A program made the translations under genes and the position numbers. 64,000 bases of DNA from positions 1-64,000 of the forward strand of contig NZ_CDBY01000057.1 in the NCBI RefSeq assembly GCF_000820125.1. Reading direction: 5' to 3'. The first letter of the stretch is position 1; the number at the start of each line of letters is the position of its first letter. Under the pieces are notes generated by a model that made no database searches, was not told the origin of the DNA, and saw only the letters and a list, made by a program, of their open reading frames with translations. The DNA comes from Aeromonas simiae (GTDB taxonomy: Bacteria > Pseudomonadota > Gammaproteobacteria > Enterobacterales > Aeromonadaceae). This document shows positions 36,261 through 47,083 of this stretch, in pieces.

Positions 36261-37274
36261 TCACAGATAATCGCGCAGCAGCACCTCTATCGCCTGCAGG
36301 GCACCTTGTGCCACACCGCTACGGACGTTATCGGCCACCAGCCACAGATCCGCACCCAACGGATGGGAAACGTCCTGACGCACCCGCGCCACCAGCACCT
36401 CGTCACGGCCATTGGCATCTACCACGGGTGAAGGGATCCCCTCCTCCTCCTCGAACAGGGCCACCCCGGGCGCTGCGCGCAAGATGGCGCGGATCTGCTC
36501 GGCATCGAGGGGTTGCAATAACTCAAGGTGCAGCGCCAGCGCATCCCCGTAAAACACGGGCACCCGAGCCAGCGTCGGGTTGATGGCGACATCGCTGCCG
36601 AGGATCTTCTGGCTCTCTTGCAGCAACCGCCACTCCTCGCTGCTGTAGCCATTGTCGAGCATGTGGCCGCACTGCCCCAGCACATTGAACGCGATCTGGG
36701 CGGGGAAACAGGCCGGCTCGACCGGACGAGCGTTGAGCAGGGCGGCGGTCTGGCCGGCCAGCTCGCTCACCCCTTCCGCGCCCGCCCCGGCCACGGCGAG
36801 ATAGCCGGCCACGTTAGCGCGAGCGACCCCCACCTCGGCATGCAGCGGACGCAATACCGCCAGCAGCTGGCTGGTGACGCCACAGGCCAGCGCAATCAGG
36901 TTACGCTGGCGAAAATCGCCGAGCGCATCCGGGTTGGCCCCCATGTACACCAGCGGCACCTCGTCATCGCTGATGAAGGCGCCACTGGTATCTAGCACGA
37001 CACAACCCTGCTCGGCCGCCGCATCGGCCCAGCGCAGGCTCTCCTGCGCGGAGCACAAAAACAGCGCCAACTGGGCTTCGGCCCAGTCAAAGTGGGCCAC
37101 ATCCTCGACATCCAGATTGCGCCCCATGGCACGCACCGTCTCCCCGGCTTCGTCGGCACTCCCCAGCGCGACGACGCGTCCGATGGGAAGATCGCGCTCT
37201 TCTAACAGTTCCAGCACGGATTGGCCGACCGAGGTGGTGGCCCCGACAATGGCCAAGGTGAGTTGTTGACTCAT
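36261..37274 (-). CDS. usg: Usg-like aspartate-semialdehyde dehydrogenase homologue
   Basis: 337 aa, same length as E. coli Usg. NAD-binding start LAIVGATTSVGQSVLELLEERDLP and an ASADH-type fold. The active-site region is altered: where true enzymes have a G-H step in RVPV..GH, this protein has VFYGDALAL, so the general-base His is replaced. The catalytic-Cys loop is ACGVTSQ. It is probably not an active dehydrogenase, as for E. coli Usg. Order pdxB-usg-(fimV)-truA is the conserved one. Start ATG 37274. Confidence 0.85.
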   Translation of the reverse strand: MSQQLTLAIVGATTSVGQSVLELLEERDLPIGRVVALGSADEAGETVRAMGRNLDVEDVAHFDWAEAQLALFLCSAQESLRWADAAAEQGCVVLDTSGAFISDDEVPLVYMGANPDALGDFRQRNLIALACGVTSQLLAVLRPLHAEVGVARANVAGYLAVAGAGAEGVSELAGQTAALLNARPVEPACFPAQIAFNVLGQCGHMLDNGYSSEEWRLLQESQKILGSDVAINPTLARVPVFYGDALALHLELLQPLDAEQIRAILRAAPGVALFEEEEGIPSPVVDANGRDEVLVARVRQDVSHPLGADLWLVADNVRSGVAQGALQAIEVLLRDYL

Positions 37275-37330
37275 CAAGATGACTCCTTTAAATGCATGAA
37301 ACGGGTGTGCCACGCACACCCGTCGTGATC

Positions 37331-38455
37331 TCAGTAGCTGGCAGGGGAAAAACCGAGAGCGTGCAGGGCGGCCAGACTCATCGTCCCTTCCAGACGCAGC
37401 GAGGAGAGCTCACGCCGCTCCGGGTAACATTTGCGCTGTCTATCAAAACTGCCGGGCAGTCCCAGCTCGCGGCGAAAACGGGCATCATCACGGCGCACAT
37501 CATACACAAGGTGCACCAGACGGCCGATGAGCGCTTGGCTCGGCGGCTGACCCAGGGTCAGCGCAAGGACATCGGGGGCCGGCAGTAAAGCGGCCAGCGC
37601 CTGGCGCGGCGAGCGACCCAACCGGGCACAGAGCGCCTCATAGAGCATCCAGGTGCCGCGCGCCTTTCCCTCCAGGCTGTAACCGGCGATATGGGGGGTG
37701 GCAATCTCGGTGTGAGGCACCAACTCGGTGAGAATGTCGGGCTCATGCTCCCACACATCCATGACCAGCGAGAGCGGGGCTGCGCCGCGCTGACGCTCGA
37801 GTAGGGCCTGATTGTCCCACACCTCACCGCGCGAGGCATTGATGAGAAACTGGTTCGCCCGCAGCGCCGCAATTCGCGCCGCATTGAGCAGGTGCCAGGT
37901 GGCGTCGGAGCCCTCACGGGTGAGCGGCACATGAAAGCTCACCACATCGGCCTGCAATGCCTCCTCGAGCGAGACAAACGACGCAGCCCCTTCCGCTCTG
38001 GCTCGCGGAGGATCGCAATAGCGCACCTGCATGCCCAAGGCGCTCGCATGGCTGGCCACGGCTCGCCCTGTGTTGCCAGCACCGACGATGGCCAGCGTCA
38101 TACCGGCGAGCGTCAGGCCATGGCGCTCGGCCAGCACCAGCAGCGCGCTCAGTACATAGTCACCCACCGAGATGCGGTTGCAGCCAGGAGCGCTGGCAAA
38201 CGCGATACCCCGCGCAGCCAGCAGGGGTTGATCCACATGATCGGTGCCAATGGTGGCGGTGCCGACAAACTGCAACCGGCTGGCCTGCGCCAGCAGGTCG
38301 GCGTTAACCCGGGTCACCGAGCGCACCAGCAGCACGTCTGCCTGCGCAAGCTGAGCGGCGGTCATGTCGCGACCTGGCAGCAGCGTCACCTCACCCAACT
38401 CGCCAAACAGCTCGCGGACATGGGGCATGTTCTCATCGGCCACTATCTTCAGCAT
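37331..38455 (-). CDS. pdxB: erythronate-4-phosphate dehydrogenase
   Basis: 374 aa. Second step of the DXP-dependent vitamin B6 pathway, oxidising 4-phosphoerythronate. D-2-hydroxyacid dehydrogenase family: FVGTATIGTDHVD near 70, GAGNTGRAVASHASALGMQV near 122, SRGEVWDNQALL near 205 with catalytic Arg, EHEPDIL near 228 and the His in TPHIAGYSLEGKARG near 248. The extra C-terminal dimerisation domain is present. Start ATG 38455; first gene of the pdxB-usg pair. Confidence 0.94.
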   Translation of the reverse strand: MLKIVADENMPHVRELFGELGEVTLLPGRDMTAAQLAQADVLLVRSVTRVNADLLAQASRLQFVGTATIGTDHVDQPLLAARGIAFASAPGCNRISVGDYVLSALLVLAERHGLTLAGMTLAIVGAGNTGRAVASHASALGMQVRYCDPPRARAEGAASFVSLEEALQADVVSFHVPLTREGSDATWHLLNAARIAALRANQFLINASRGEVWDNQALLERQRGAAPLSLVMDVWEHEPDILTELVPHTEIATPHIAGYSLEGKARGTWMLYEALCARLGRSPRQALAALLPAPDVLALTLGQPPSQALIGRLVHLVYDVRRDDARFRRELGLPGSFDRQRKCYPERRELSSLRLEGTMSLAALHALGFSPASY

Positions 38456-38589
38456 GCTTACCTCTTCCGGCCCAGACCTCTTGGAAGGGCGCATTCTAAC
38501 GCAAAGCCGGCGCCGATTTCATGCACCTTCGCCCTTGACCCAACACCTCAGAAAGGCACAATGCGCGCTTCACGCTATCGGAGCCCCCC

Positions 38590-39300
38590 ATGCTGACCAA
38601 CGCCCGAGTGATCACCTTCAGCTCAGCCTTGATCCTGCCCCTCGCCCTGCTGGCCTGCTCGGGTTGGACCCCCTTTCTCAACAGCAACCTGCAACAAAGC
38701 GGCCTCTATATTGCCTATCTGCTCTCAGGCACGGTCGGGTTGCCGGGGTTGATCGCCACCGCCGCCCTGTTGCTGCTGATCACGCATCTGAAGTTGCGGC
38801 TGGGTCGCCGCGAGTGGCTGCTACTGCTCGGCGCCTTCGCCGCACTGCTGTTGGCCGACTGGTGCATCAAGTCGCTCATCAAACACCTGACCCAGGAGCC
38901 GCGCCCCTATCTGGTCTGGCTCTCGGCGCAGCAACTGCTGCCTGCGCTCGATCAGTTTTATCGCCAAAGCGGCGAGCTGCGTGCCGAGCAGGTGCATGCG
39001 GCCAGCCAACTGCTCGCCCTGCCCACCTGGCTGGCCAACCACTGGCAGCACGGGGTGAACTACGCCTTTCCCTCCGGCCATACCATCGTCACCATCACCC
39101 TGGCCCAATTTTTTGGGCTCATCTGGCTGGCGCGAGCCCCCCGCGGCGCCTGGCTACTGCCGCTGTGGGCGCTGGCGGTGGGGATCTCGCGCCTGATGCT
39201 CGGCATGCATTGGGTCGCCGATCTGCTGGCCAGCGCCATTTTGGGGTCACTGACCGCGCTCTTGGCCGCTCGTTGGTGGCTGCATCACAGCCAACCTTAA
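38590..39300 (+). CDS. pgpB: PAP2-type phosphatase (PgpB-like)
   Basis: 236 aa. Six predicted transmembrane helices with the three PAP2 motifs: KSLIKHLTQEPRPY near 97, FPSGHT near 160 (catalytic His) and SRLMLGMHWVADLLAS near 202. Family enzymes dephosphorylate undecaprenyl pyrophosphate, phosphatidylglycerol phosphate or diacylglycerol pyrophosphate on the periplasmic side. PgpB is the best fit by length and layout. Divergent from pdxB. Confidence 0.85.
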   Translation: MLTNARVITFSSALILPLALLACSGWTPFLNSNLQQSGLYIAYLLSGTVGLPGLIATAALLLLITHLKLRLGRREWLLLLGAFAALLLADWCIKSLIKHLTQEPRPYLVWLSAQQLLPALDQFYRQSGELRAEQVHAASQLLALPTWLANHWQHGVNYAFPSGHTIVTITLAQFFGLIWLARAPRGAWLLPLWALAVGISRLMLGMHWVADLLASAILGSLTALLAARWWLHHSQP

Positions 39301-39339
39301 ACAGTGACTAGTTACTTCTATTTACTTTTCTGGCTTTGA

Positions 39340-40344
<1,005 letters not shown>

Positions 40345-40410
40345 CTATCACTGCGGAGAGTCATCCCTGTCACTCATTGCCAAGCTCAAGACGCTATCCA
40401 AACCAGAAAT

Positions 40411-41691
40411 ATGAAAAAAGCCATTAAACAGAAAATCCTTATCGTCGAAGACAGTCTGACTATCCGACGGATGCTGACGCAGGCATTGCGTCAGCAAACA
40501 GAACTGGAAGTCGACGCATTCGAGACCCTAGGGGAGACTCGTCACTGTAATGGCGAAGATTATTTAGTCGCGCTCGTCGATCTCACGCTGCCAGATGCCC
40601 CCTCTGGCGAAGCCGTCACCGTGTTGATGGAACGCCAGTTACCTGTCGTGATACTCACTGCAGACATCAGCGAAGAGAAGCGAGCGCATTGGTTAGAAGC
40701 CGGCGTCTTGGACTACGTGATGAAAGACTCACGCCACTCCCTGCAATACGCCATCGGTCTGGTGCATCGTCTTTATCTCAATCAACAGATCGAGGTATTG
40801 GTCGTTGATGACTCTGTCACGGCTCGTCATCGCACGGCCACTCAGCTGCGACGCCAGTTGTTGAACGTACATGAAGCCTGCCACGCCCAAGAGGCGCTGG
40901 TCATGATGCGCGACCACCCTCAAATACGGCTGCTGCTGATTGATTACCATATGCCCAAAATTGACGGAATTAGTCTCGTCCGTCGCTTGAGAGAGCGTTA
41001 TAACAAGCAGCAGTTGGCCATTATTGGCATCTCAGGCTCAGACAAGACCGGTCTGTCGGCGCGCTACCTTAAGCAAGGGGCGAACGACTTCCTGAATCAG
41101 CCGTTTGAGCCCGAAGAGTTGCAGTGCAGAGTGAGCCATAACCTGGAGGCGCTCGAGCATTTCGAGCGCATTCAGGATGCCGCCAACAGGGATCATCTGA
41201 CCACCCTCTATAACCGTCGCTACTGGTTTAGTGAAGGCCAGAAATGGTTTGACGAGCTCAAAGAGCAGAATGTCCCGATGGGCATTTGCATGATTGATGT
41301 CGATCACTTCAAACAGATTAATGACACTTGGGGTCATGATGTGGGCGATCAGGTGCTTCGCCATCTCAGTCAACAGCTCAAGAAGTTTTTCCCTGATGCC
41401 TTGCTGGCCCGTTTCGGTGGGGAAGAGTTTGCACTCATGCTGCCTCGCTTCACCGGGTGTGCCCTGTCAAACCGTATCGAGACGTTTCGCCTGCACATGC
41501 GGGATCTCCCGTTATCCAAAGATACCCCACTCTTTGTCAAAGCCAGTTATGGGGTACTTAGCGTGGATAATATGGGGTTGAGCGAGGCATTGTGTGAAGC
41601 CGACCGTTTGCTCTACATCGCCAAGACCACGGGGCGTGACAAAATCATGACCCATGAGCTAGAGGCCGCGGCCGTCGCGGGGGCGGCCTAA
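40411..41691 (+). CDS. two-receiver response regulator diguanylate cyclase (REC-REC-GGDEF)
   Basis: 426 aa. REC 1 (about 8-125) has ILIVEDS, LVDLTLPDAPSG and VILTADIS; REC 2 (about 130-250) has VLVVDDS, LLIDYHMPKIDG with phospho-acceptor Asp and IIGISGSDK. Residues 265-415 form a GGDEF domain with DHLTTLYNRRYW, MIDVDHFKQINDTWGHDVGDQVL and an intact GGEEF active site (ARFGGEEFALML), so it should make c-di-GMP when phosphorylated. No histidine kinase is adjacent. Its DNA is less GC-rich than its neighbours. The 3' end overlaps the convergent glycine-zipper gene by four nt. Confidence 0.9.
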   Translation: MKKAIKQKILIVEDSLTIRRMLTQALRQQTELEVDAFETLGETRHCNGEDYLVALVDLTLPDAPSGEAVTVLMERQLPVVILTADISEEKRAHWLEAGVLDYVMKDSRHSLQYAIGLVHRLYLNQQIEVLVVDDSVTARHRTATQLRRQLLNVHEACHAQEALVMMRDHPQIRLLLIDYHMPKIDGISLVRRLRERYNKQQLAIIGISGSDKTGLSARYLKQGANDFLNQPFEPEELQCRVSHNLEALEHFERIQDAANRDHLTTLYNRRYWFSEGQKWFDELKEQNVPMGICMIDVDHFKQINDTWGHDVGDQVLRHLSQQLKKFFPDALLARFGGEEFALMLPRFTGCALSNRIETFRLHMRDLPLSKDTPLFVKASYGVLSVDNMGLSEALCEADRLLYIAKTTGRDKIMTHELEAAAVAGAA

Positions 41692-42158
41692 TAGGTACGG
41701 TCGACCCGCACGCCATCGTCAAAATAGAGGATCCTGGCCTTGTCTCCACTCGCAAATACCATGGCCGGATCGTAATCCTGAATCACGTTGATGAGCTTGC
41801 CGTCCTCACCGCGGATGAGCAGCTCAACCAACTGGTACTCCACCGTCTCCCCCTGCGACTGGTAATACTGGGCCGCACCGGCCCCCGCCAGCGCGCCGAC
41901 AGCCGTCGCGATTTCACGCCCATGGCCACCGCCGAACTGGTTGCCAAGCAGGCCGCCTAACAGGGCTCCCCCCAAGGTCTTCCACCCCGAGTGTTCAGAT
42001 TCGAGTACTTGGCGCTGGGTGATATTGCGCACGCTCTCCACCGTCCCAAACACCACCTGGTTGACCGGGCGGGCCGTATTACGCTCGTAAACACCGGCAA
42101 CGACGGGTACGGTGACAAAGCAGAGCAGGCTGGATAGTATCAATAGAAGACTCTTCAA
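41688..42158 (-). CDS. glycine-zipper 2TM-domain envelope protein
   Basis: 156 aa. Signal peptide (SLLLILSSLLCFVTVPVVAG) then a glycine zipper GALLGGLLGNQFGGGHGREIATAVGALAGAGAAQ near 70-105, the hallmark of 17-kDa-antigen/SlyB-like outer-membrane proteins. No lipobox Cys after the signal, so probably not a lipoprotein. Start is inferred as TTG 42158 behind AAGAGG; the only upstream ATG would overlap the divergent aat start. Confidence 0.72.
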   Translation of the reverse strand: MKSLLLILSSLLCFVTVPVVAGVYERNTARPVNQVVFGTVESVRNITQRQVLESEHSGWKTLGGALLGGLLGNQFGGGHGREIATAVGALAGAGAAQYYQSQGETVEYQLVELLIRGEDGKLINVIQDYDPAMVFASGDKARILYFDDGVRVDRTY

Positions 42159-42173
42159 CGCGGTACCTCTTGG

Positions 42174-42876
42174 ATGTCGATGTATCTCACCCAACTGGAT
42201 GCCAATCCGACCCGATTTCCCGAGCCCGAGCTGGCGCTGGATGAACCAAATGGCCTGTTAGCCATCGGCGGGGATCTCTCCCCTGCCCGGCTGCTGTCAG
42301 CTTACCACAGCGGCATCTTTCCCTGGTATGAGCCCCATCGCCCCATTCTCTGGTGGTCGCCCGATCCACGCGGTGTGCTCGAGCCGGCGCGCCTGCATGT
42401 CGGTCGGAGCCTACGCAAGTTGTGGCGCCGCGGTGAATTCAACATTTGGATCAACCGTGACTTCAATAAGGTGATCGAGGGGTGTGCGGCGCCACGCCGG
42501 ACTGCCGATTCCACCTGGATCAGCCAGGACATGATGGCCGCCTACCGAATGCTGCATCGTCTCGGGCACGCACACAGCGTCGAGATTTGGCAGCAAGAGC
42601 GGATGGTAGCCGGTCTTTATGGCCTCTCCCTGGGTCAGGTGTTCTGCGGCGAGTCCATGTTCAGCCTCATCGACAACGGCGCCAAGCTGGCCATGCTGGC
42701 ATTGTGCCGCCATTTGACCACCTTCGGCGGCGAACTCATCGATACTCAGATGCAGAATCCATTTCTTGCAAGCATGGGGGTTGAAGAGTGGCCAAGATCG
42801 CAATTTCTCGAGCGGTTGCGCTCGCTGACCCAACACCCTCTTTCCCCCGGATGCTGGCAGACCAGAGAGGTGTGGT

Positions 42877-42884
<8 letters not shown>
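42174..42884 (+). CDS. aat: leucyl/phenylalanyl-tRNA--protein transferase
   Basis: 236 aa. Adds Leu or Phe to proteins with N-terminal Arg/Lys, making them ClpS/ClpAP targets. Signatures: GLLAIGGDLSPARLLSAYHSGIFPWY near 27, WWSPDPRGVL near 60, STWISQDMMAAY near 118, GLYGLSLGQVFCGESMFS near 150. Overlaps bpt by eight nt. The ribosome-binding site is weak, and ATG 42180 two codons on is an alternative. Confidence 0.94.
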
Positions 42885-43880
<996 letters not shown>

Positions 43881-43894
43881 GCCAGGAATTCAAA

Positions 43895-43928
43895 CAAAAA
43901 CCCCAACCTGATGGTTGGGGTTTTTGTT
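43895..43928. terminator. bidirectional terminator
   Basis: AAAAACCCCAACC / GGTTGGGGTTTTT with loop TGAT. It separates the convergent infA and clpA. Confidence 0.93.
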
Positions 43929-43945
43929 GTCCTGCCCTTAGAAGA

Positions 43946-46198
43946 TCAAGGCTGTAGTACCGCACCTGTCACCTGGAAATCGAAGGTTAAACCTTCCTTG
44001 CCCAGATCAACCCTGACACAACCCCCATCCACCAGTGAGCCAAACAGGATCTCATTGGCCAGCGGCTTCTTGAGCTGCTCCTGAATGACCCTGCCCATCG
44101 GGCGGGCTCCCATGGCGCGATCATATCCCTTCTCCGCCAACCAGTGCCGTGCGGCCTCGGAGATCTCGAGGGATACCCCCTTGGCATCCAGTTGCACCTG
44201 CAACTCGACGATGAACTTATCGACCACCTGGTTAATCACCTCCATATCGAGGTGGTTAAACCAAATGATGTGATCGAGGCGGTTACGGAACTCCGGTGTG
44301 AATGTCTTGTTGATCACCGACATCGCATCGTGGCTCATGTCCTGTTGCTGGAAACCAATCGACTTGCGCTGCGTCTCCTGCACCCCGGCGTTGGTGGTCA
44401 TCACCAGGATCACGTTACGAAAATCGGCTTTTCTGCCGTTGTTGTCGGTCAGCGTCCCGTTGTCCATCACCTGTAACAACAGGTTGAAGACATCGGGGTG
44501 GGCCTTTTCAATCTCATCGAGCAGCACCACCGAGTGGGGATGTTTAATCACCGCATCGGTCAACAACCCGCCCTGCTCAAAACCGACATAGCCGGGAGGG
44601 GCACCGATGAGCCGTGAGACCGTATGGCGCTCCATGTACTCGGACATGTCAAAGCGCAGCAGCTCAACCCCAAGCGCTTTGCCCAGTTGCTGGGTGACCT
44701 CCGTCTTGCCCACCCCAGTGGGGCCGGCAAACAGGAAACAGCCCACCGGACGGCGCTCGTTACCAAGCCCGGAGCGAGCCAACCGGATCGCATCCGTCAA
44801 CACCGTAATGGCGCGGTCTTGCCCAAACACCACCATTTTCAGGTTGCGCTCGAGATTTTTCAGGATCTCCTTATCGGAGGCTGACACCGACTTCTCCGGG
44901 ATACGTGCAATCTTGGCCACGATGGCCTCGATCTCGGGCACATTGATCACCTTCTTGCGCCGGCTCACCGGTTGCATCCGCTGGCTGGCACCGGCTTCAT
45001 CGATGACATCGATGGCTTTGTCTGGCAGGTGACGATCATTGATGTATTTCGCCGCCAGCTCGGCCGCCGCCCGCATCGCCTTGGCGGTGTAACGCACATT
45101 ATGGTGCTGCTCATAACGGCTCTTGAGCCCCATCAGGATCCGCGTAGTGTCATCCACGCTGGGCTCGACAATGTCAATCTTCTGGAAGCGCCGCGCCAAC
45201 GCGTGCTCTTTTTCGAAGATCTGCGAGTACTCCTGGTAGGTGGTGGAACCGATGCAACGCAGCATGCCGTTGGAGAGCAGCGGCTTGATGAGGTTCGCCG
45301 CATCGAGTTGCCCACCCGAAGCAGCGCCCGCTCCGATGATGGTGTGGATCTCATCGATGAAGAGGATGGCCCCCTCCTGACGCTCCAGCTGTTTGAGCAG
45401 TACCTTGAGGCGCTTTTCGAAATCACCGCGATACTTGGTACCGGCCAGCAGCGACCCCATGTCGAGCGAGTAGATGGTACTGCCTGCGATCACCTCGGGT
45501 ACCTCACCCTTGACGATCCGGTAAGCCAGCCCTTCTGCAATCGCGGTCTTGCCGACCCCGGCCTCACCAACCAACAGAGGATTGTTCTTACGGCGGCGGC
45601 AGAGCACCTGAATGGTTCGGTTGAGCTCCTGATCCCGGCCAATCAAGGGATCAATGCGCCCCTCCAGCACCAGCTGGTTGAGGTTCGTGGCGAAACTTTC
45701 GATCTGGGCCGAAGAGACATCATCCTCCCCTTCCCCTGCCTGTCCCCCTTGCTCCGGCTTATTCTCCTTGCGTGCACCATGGGAGAGGAAATTGACCACA
45801 TCAAGGCGGCTGACCTCGGATTTCTTCAGAAAATAGGCCGCCTGTGACTCCTGCTCACTGAAAATGGCCACCAATACATTGGCACCATTGACTTCGGTAT
45901 TGCCCGATGACTGCACGTGGAACACAGCACGCTGCAAGACTCGCTGAAAGCCAAGCGTGGGTTGGGTTTCACGATCTTCGTCATCACGGGGAATCATGGG
46001 GGTCGTTTGATGGATGAAGGCCGCGAGCTCCTGGCGCATCTTTTCAAGATCTACGCCACAAGAGATGAGCGCTTCACTGGCGGAGGGGTTGTCCAGCAGG
46101 GCCAGCAGCAGGTGCTCAACGGTCATAAACTCATGACGCTCGTCGCGGGCAAACTTGAAGGCTTCGTTCAGCGTCTTTTCCAGATCCTTGTTCAACAT
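43946..46198 (-). CDS. clpA: ATP-dependent Clp protease ATP-binding subunit ClpA
   Basis: 750 aa. Unfoldase that feeds ClpP, in the cytoplasm. N-terminal Clp repeats bind ClpS (ARDERHEFMTVEHLLLALL). AAA1 has GEAGVGKTAIAEGLA near 214 and Walker B ILFIDEIHTIIGAG. AAA2 has GPTGVGKTEVTQQLG near 495 and VVLLDEIEKAHPDV near 560. An IGL-type ClpP loop appears as KSIGFQQQ near 615. Start ATG 46198 with GGGGAGG ahead. clpS is 55 nt upstream on the same strand, as in E. coli. Confidence 0.96.
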   Translation of the reverse strand: MLNKDLEKTLNEAFKFARDERHEFMTVEHLLLALLDNPSASEALISCGVDLEKMRQELAAFIHQTTPMIPRDDEDRETQPTLGFQRVLQRAVFHVQSSGNTEVNGANVLVAIFSEQESQAAYFLKKSEVSRLDVVNFLSHGARKENKPEQGGQAGEGEDDVSSAQIESFATNLNQLVLEGRIDPLIGRDQELNRTIQVLCRRRKNNPLLVGEAGVGKTAIAEGLAYRIVKGEVPEVIAGSTIYSLDMGSLLAGTKYRGDFEKRLKVLLKQLERQEGAILFIDEIHTIIGAGAASGGQLDAANLIKPLLSNGMLRCIGSTTYQEYSQIFEKEHALARRFQKIDIVEPSVDDTTRILMGLKSRYEQHHNVRYTAKAMRAAAELAAKYINDRHLPDKAIDVIDEAGASQRMQPVSRRKKVINVPEIEAIVAKIARIPEKSVSASDKEILKNLERNLKMVVFGQDRAITVLTDAIRLARSGLGNERRPVGCFLFAGPTGVGKTEVTQQLGKALGVELLRFDMSEYMERHTVSRLIGAPPGYVGFEQGGLLTDAVIKHPHSVVLLDEIEKAHPDVFNLLLQVMDNGTLTDNNGRKADFRNVILVMTTNAGVQETQRKSIGFQQQDMSHDAMSVINKTFTPEFRNRLDHIIWFNHLDMEVINQVVDKFIVELQVQLDAKGVSLEISEAARHWLAEKGYDRAMGARPMGRVIQEQLKKPLANEILFGSLVDGGCVRVDLGKEGLTFDFQVTGAVLQP

Positions 46199-46253
46199 AG
46201 GCACCTCCCCTTACTACAGCGTCATTGTGGTGTCATTGCGTTTCTGTCATTGC

Positions 46254-46571
46254 TCATGCCTTTTCCATGGTACACAGCAGTGGATGCTCGTTCTTGCGAG
46301 CATGGGTATTGACCTGGACTACCTTGGTTTCAGCAATCTCTGCGGTAAAGACACCACAGATCCCCTTGCCGCTATAATGCACACTCAGCATCACCTGAGT
46401 CGCCTTGTCCAGATCCATGGCGAAGAACCGTTGTAGCACTTCGACTACAAAGTCCATCGGGGTATAGTCGTCGTTGTTCAACACCACCTTGTACATGGGA
46501 GGGGGCTGCAGATCGACTTTTGCGTCAGCAACAACCTCTTCATTTACAAAGAGTTCTTTTTGTTTTGCCAT
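46254..46571 (-). CDS. clpS: ClpS N-degron adaptor
   Basis: 105 aa. Binds N-terminal Leu, Phe, Trp or Tyr and hands the protein to ClpA. Core pocket motif [21 protein letters not shown] near 34, then [21 protein letters not shown] with the conserved His. A flexible N-terminal 25 residues precede the core. Start ATG 46571. First gene of clpS-clpA and divergent from cspD. Confidence 0.95.
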   Translation of the reverse strand: MAKQKELFVNEEVVADAKVDLQPPPMYKVVLNNDDYTPMDFVVEVLQRFFAMDLDKATQVMLSVHYSGKGICGVFTAEIAETKVVQVNTHARKNEHPLLCTMEKA

Positions 46572-46740
46572 ACCTTCTATGGATACCTTTAGATTACTAC
46601 CCGCCACGAGCGGGTTGTCAACCGCTTTTGTTAACGGCGTCACACGATGCTGTTAACAACTTCTTGACTCGTCGAGTTCTTAGACTAAATTGGTTACTTG
46701 CTAATCTGCCCCGCGGCCGAGGCAGGATACCTTTTCAATT

Positions 46741-46746
46741 TATAAT
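46741..46746 (+). promoter_or_regulatory. -10 element of cspD
   Basis: A perfect TATAAT followed by GGGCGGGCGC; no good -35 at 16-18 nt upstream. Lies 57 nt before the cspD ATG. A further TTGACT-N16-TAAATT pair further upstream (46663 onward) could also act. Confidence 0.5.
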
Positions 46747-46802
46747 GGGCGGGCGCAGGTTACTCAACGACTTTAGGGTAATCAATAAAAGGATGTAGAT
46801 GT

Positions 46803-47021
46803 ATGGCAACCGGAACAGTCAAGTGGTTCAACAACGCTAAGGGGTTTGGATTCATCTGTCCAGAAGAGGGGGGTGAAGATATTTTTGCTCACTACTCGAC
46901 CATTCAGATGGAGGGATACAAGACGCTCAAAGCTGGCCAAGCGGTACAGTATGAACTGCAAAAAGGCCCCAAGGGCAATCATGCATCGGTTATTGTGCCG
47001 ACAGAAGCACAAAACATCTAA
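46803..47021 (+). CDS. cspD: cold-shock-like protein CspD
   Basis: 72 aa cold-shock domain: GTVKWFNNAKGFGFICPEEGGEDIFAHYSTI, with the RNP1-like KGFGFI. CspD binds single-stranded DNA and RNA and blocks replication in slow growth in E. coli. Its place opposite clpS is the conserved arrangement that identifies it among Csp paralogues. Confidence 0.93.
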   Translation: MATGTVKWFNNAKGFGFICPEEGGEDIFAHYSTIQMEGYKTLKAGQAVQYELQKGPKGNHASVIVPTEAQNI

Positions 47022-47049
47022 CGATAAGAGCAGCACGGTCCCAGTTCTT

Positions 47050-47083
47050 ACACCGCCTCCCCTTCGGGAGGCGGTGTTGTTTT
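47050..47083. terminator. terminator of cspD
   Basis: ACACCGCCTCCC / GGGAGGCGGTGT stem with CTTC-type loop and T-rich tail. It is shared with the convergent EamA gene, whose stop lies inside its tail. Confidence 0.85.
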
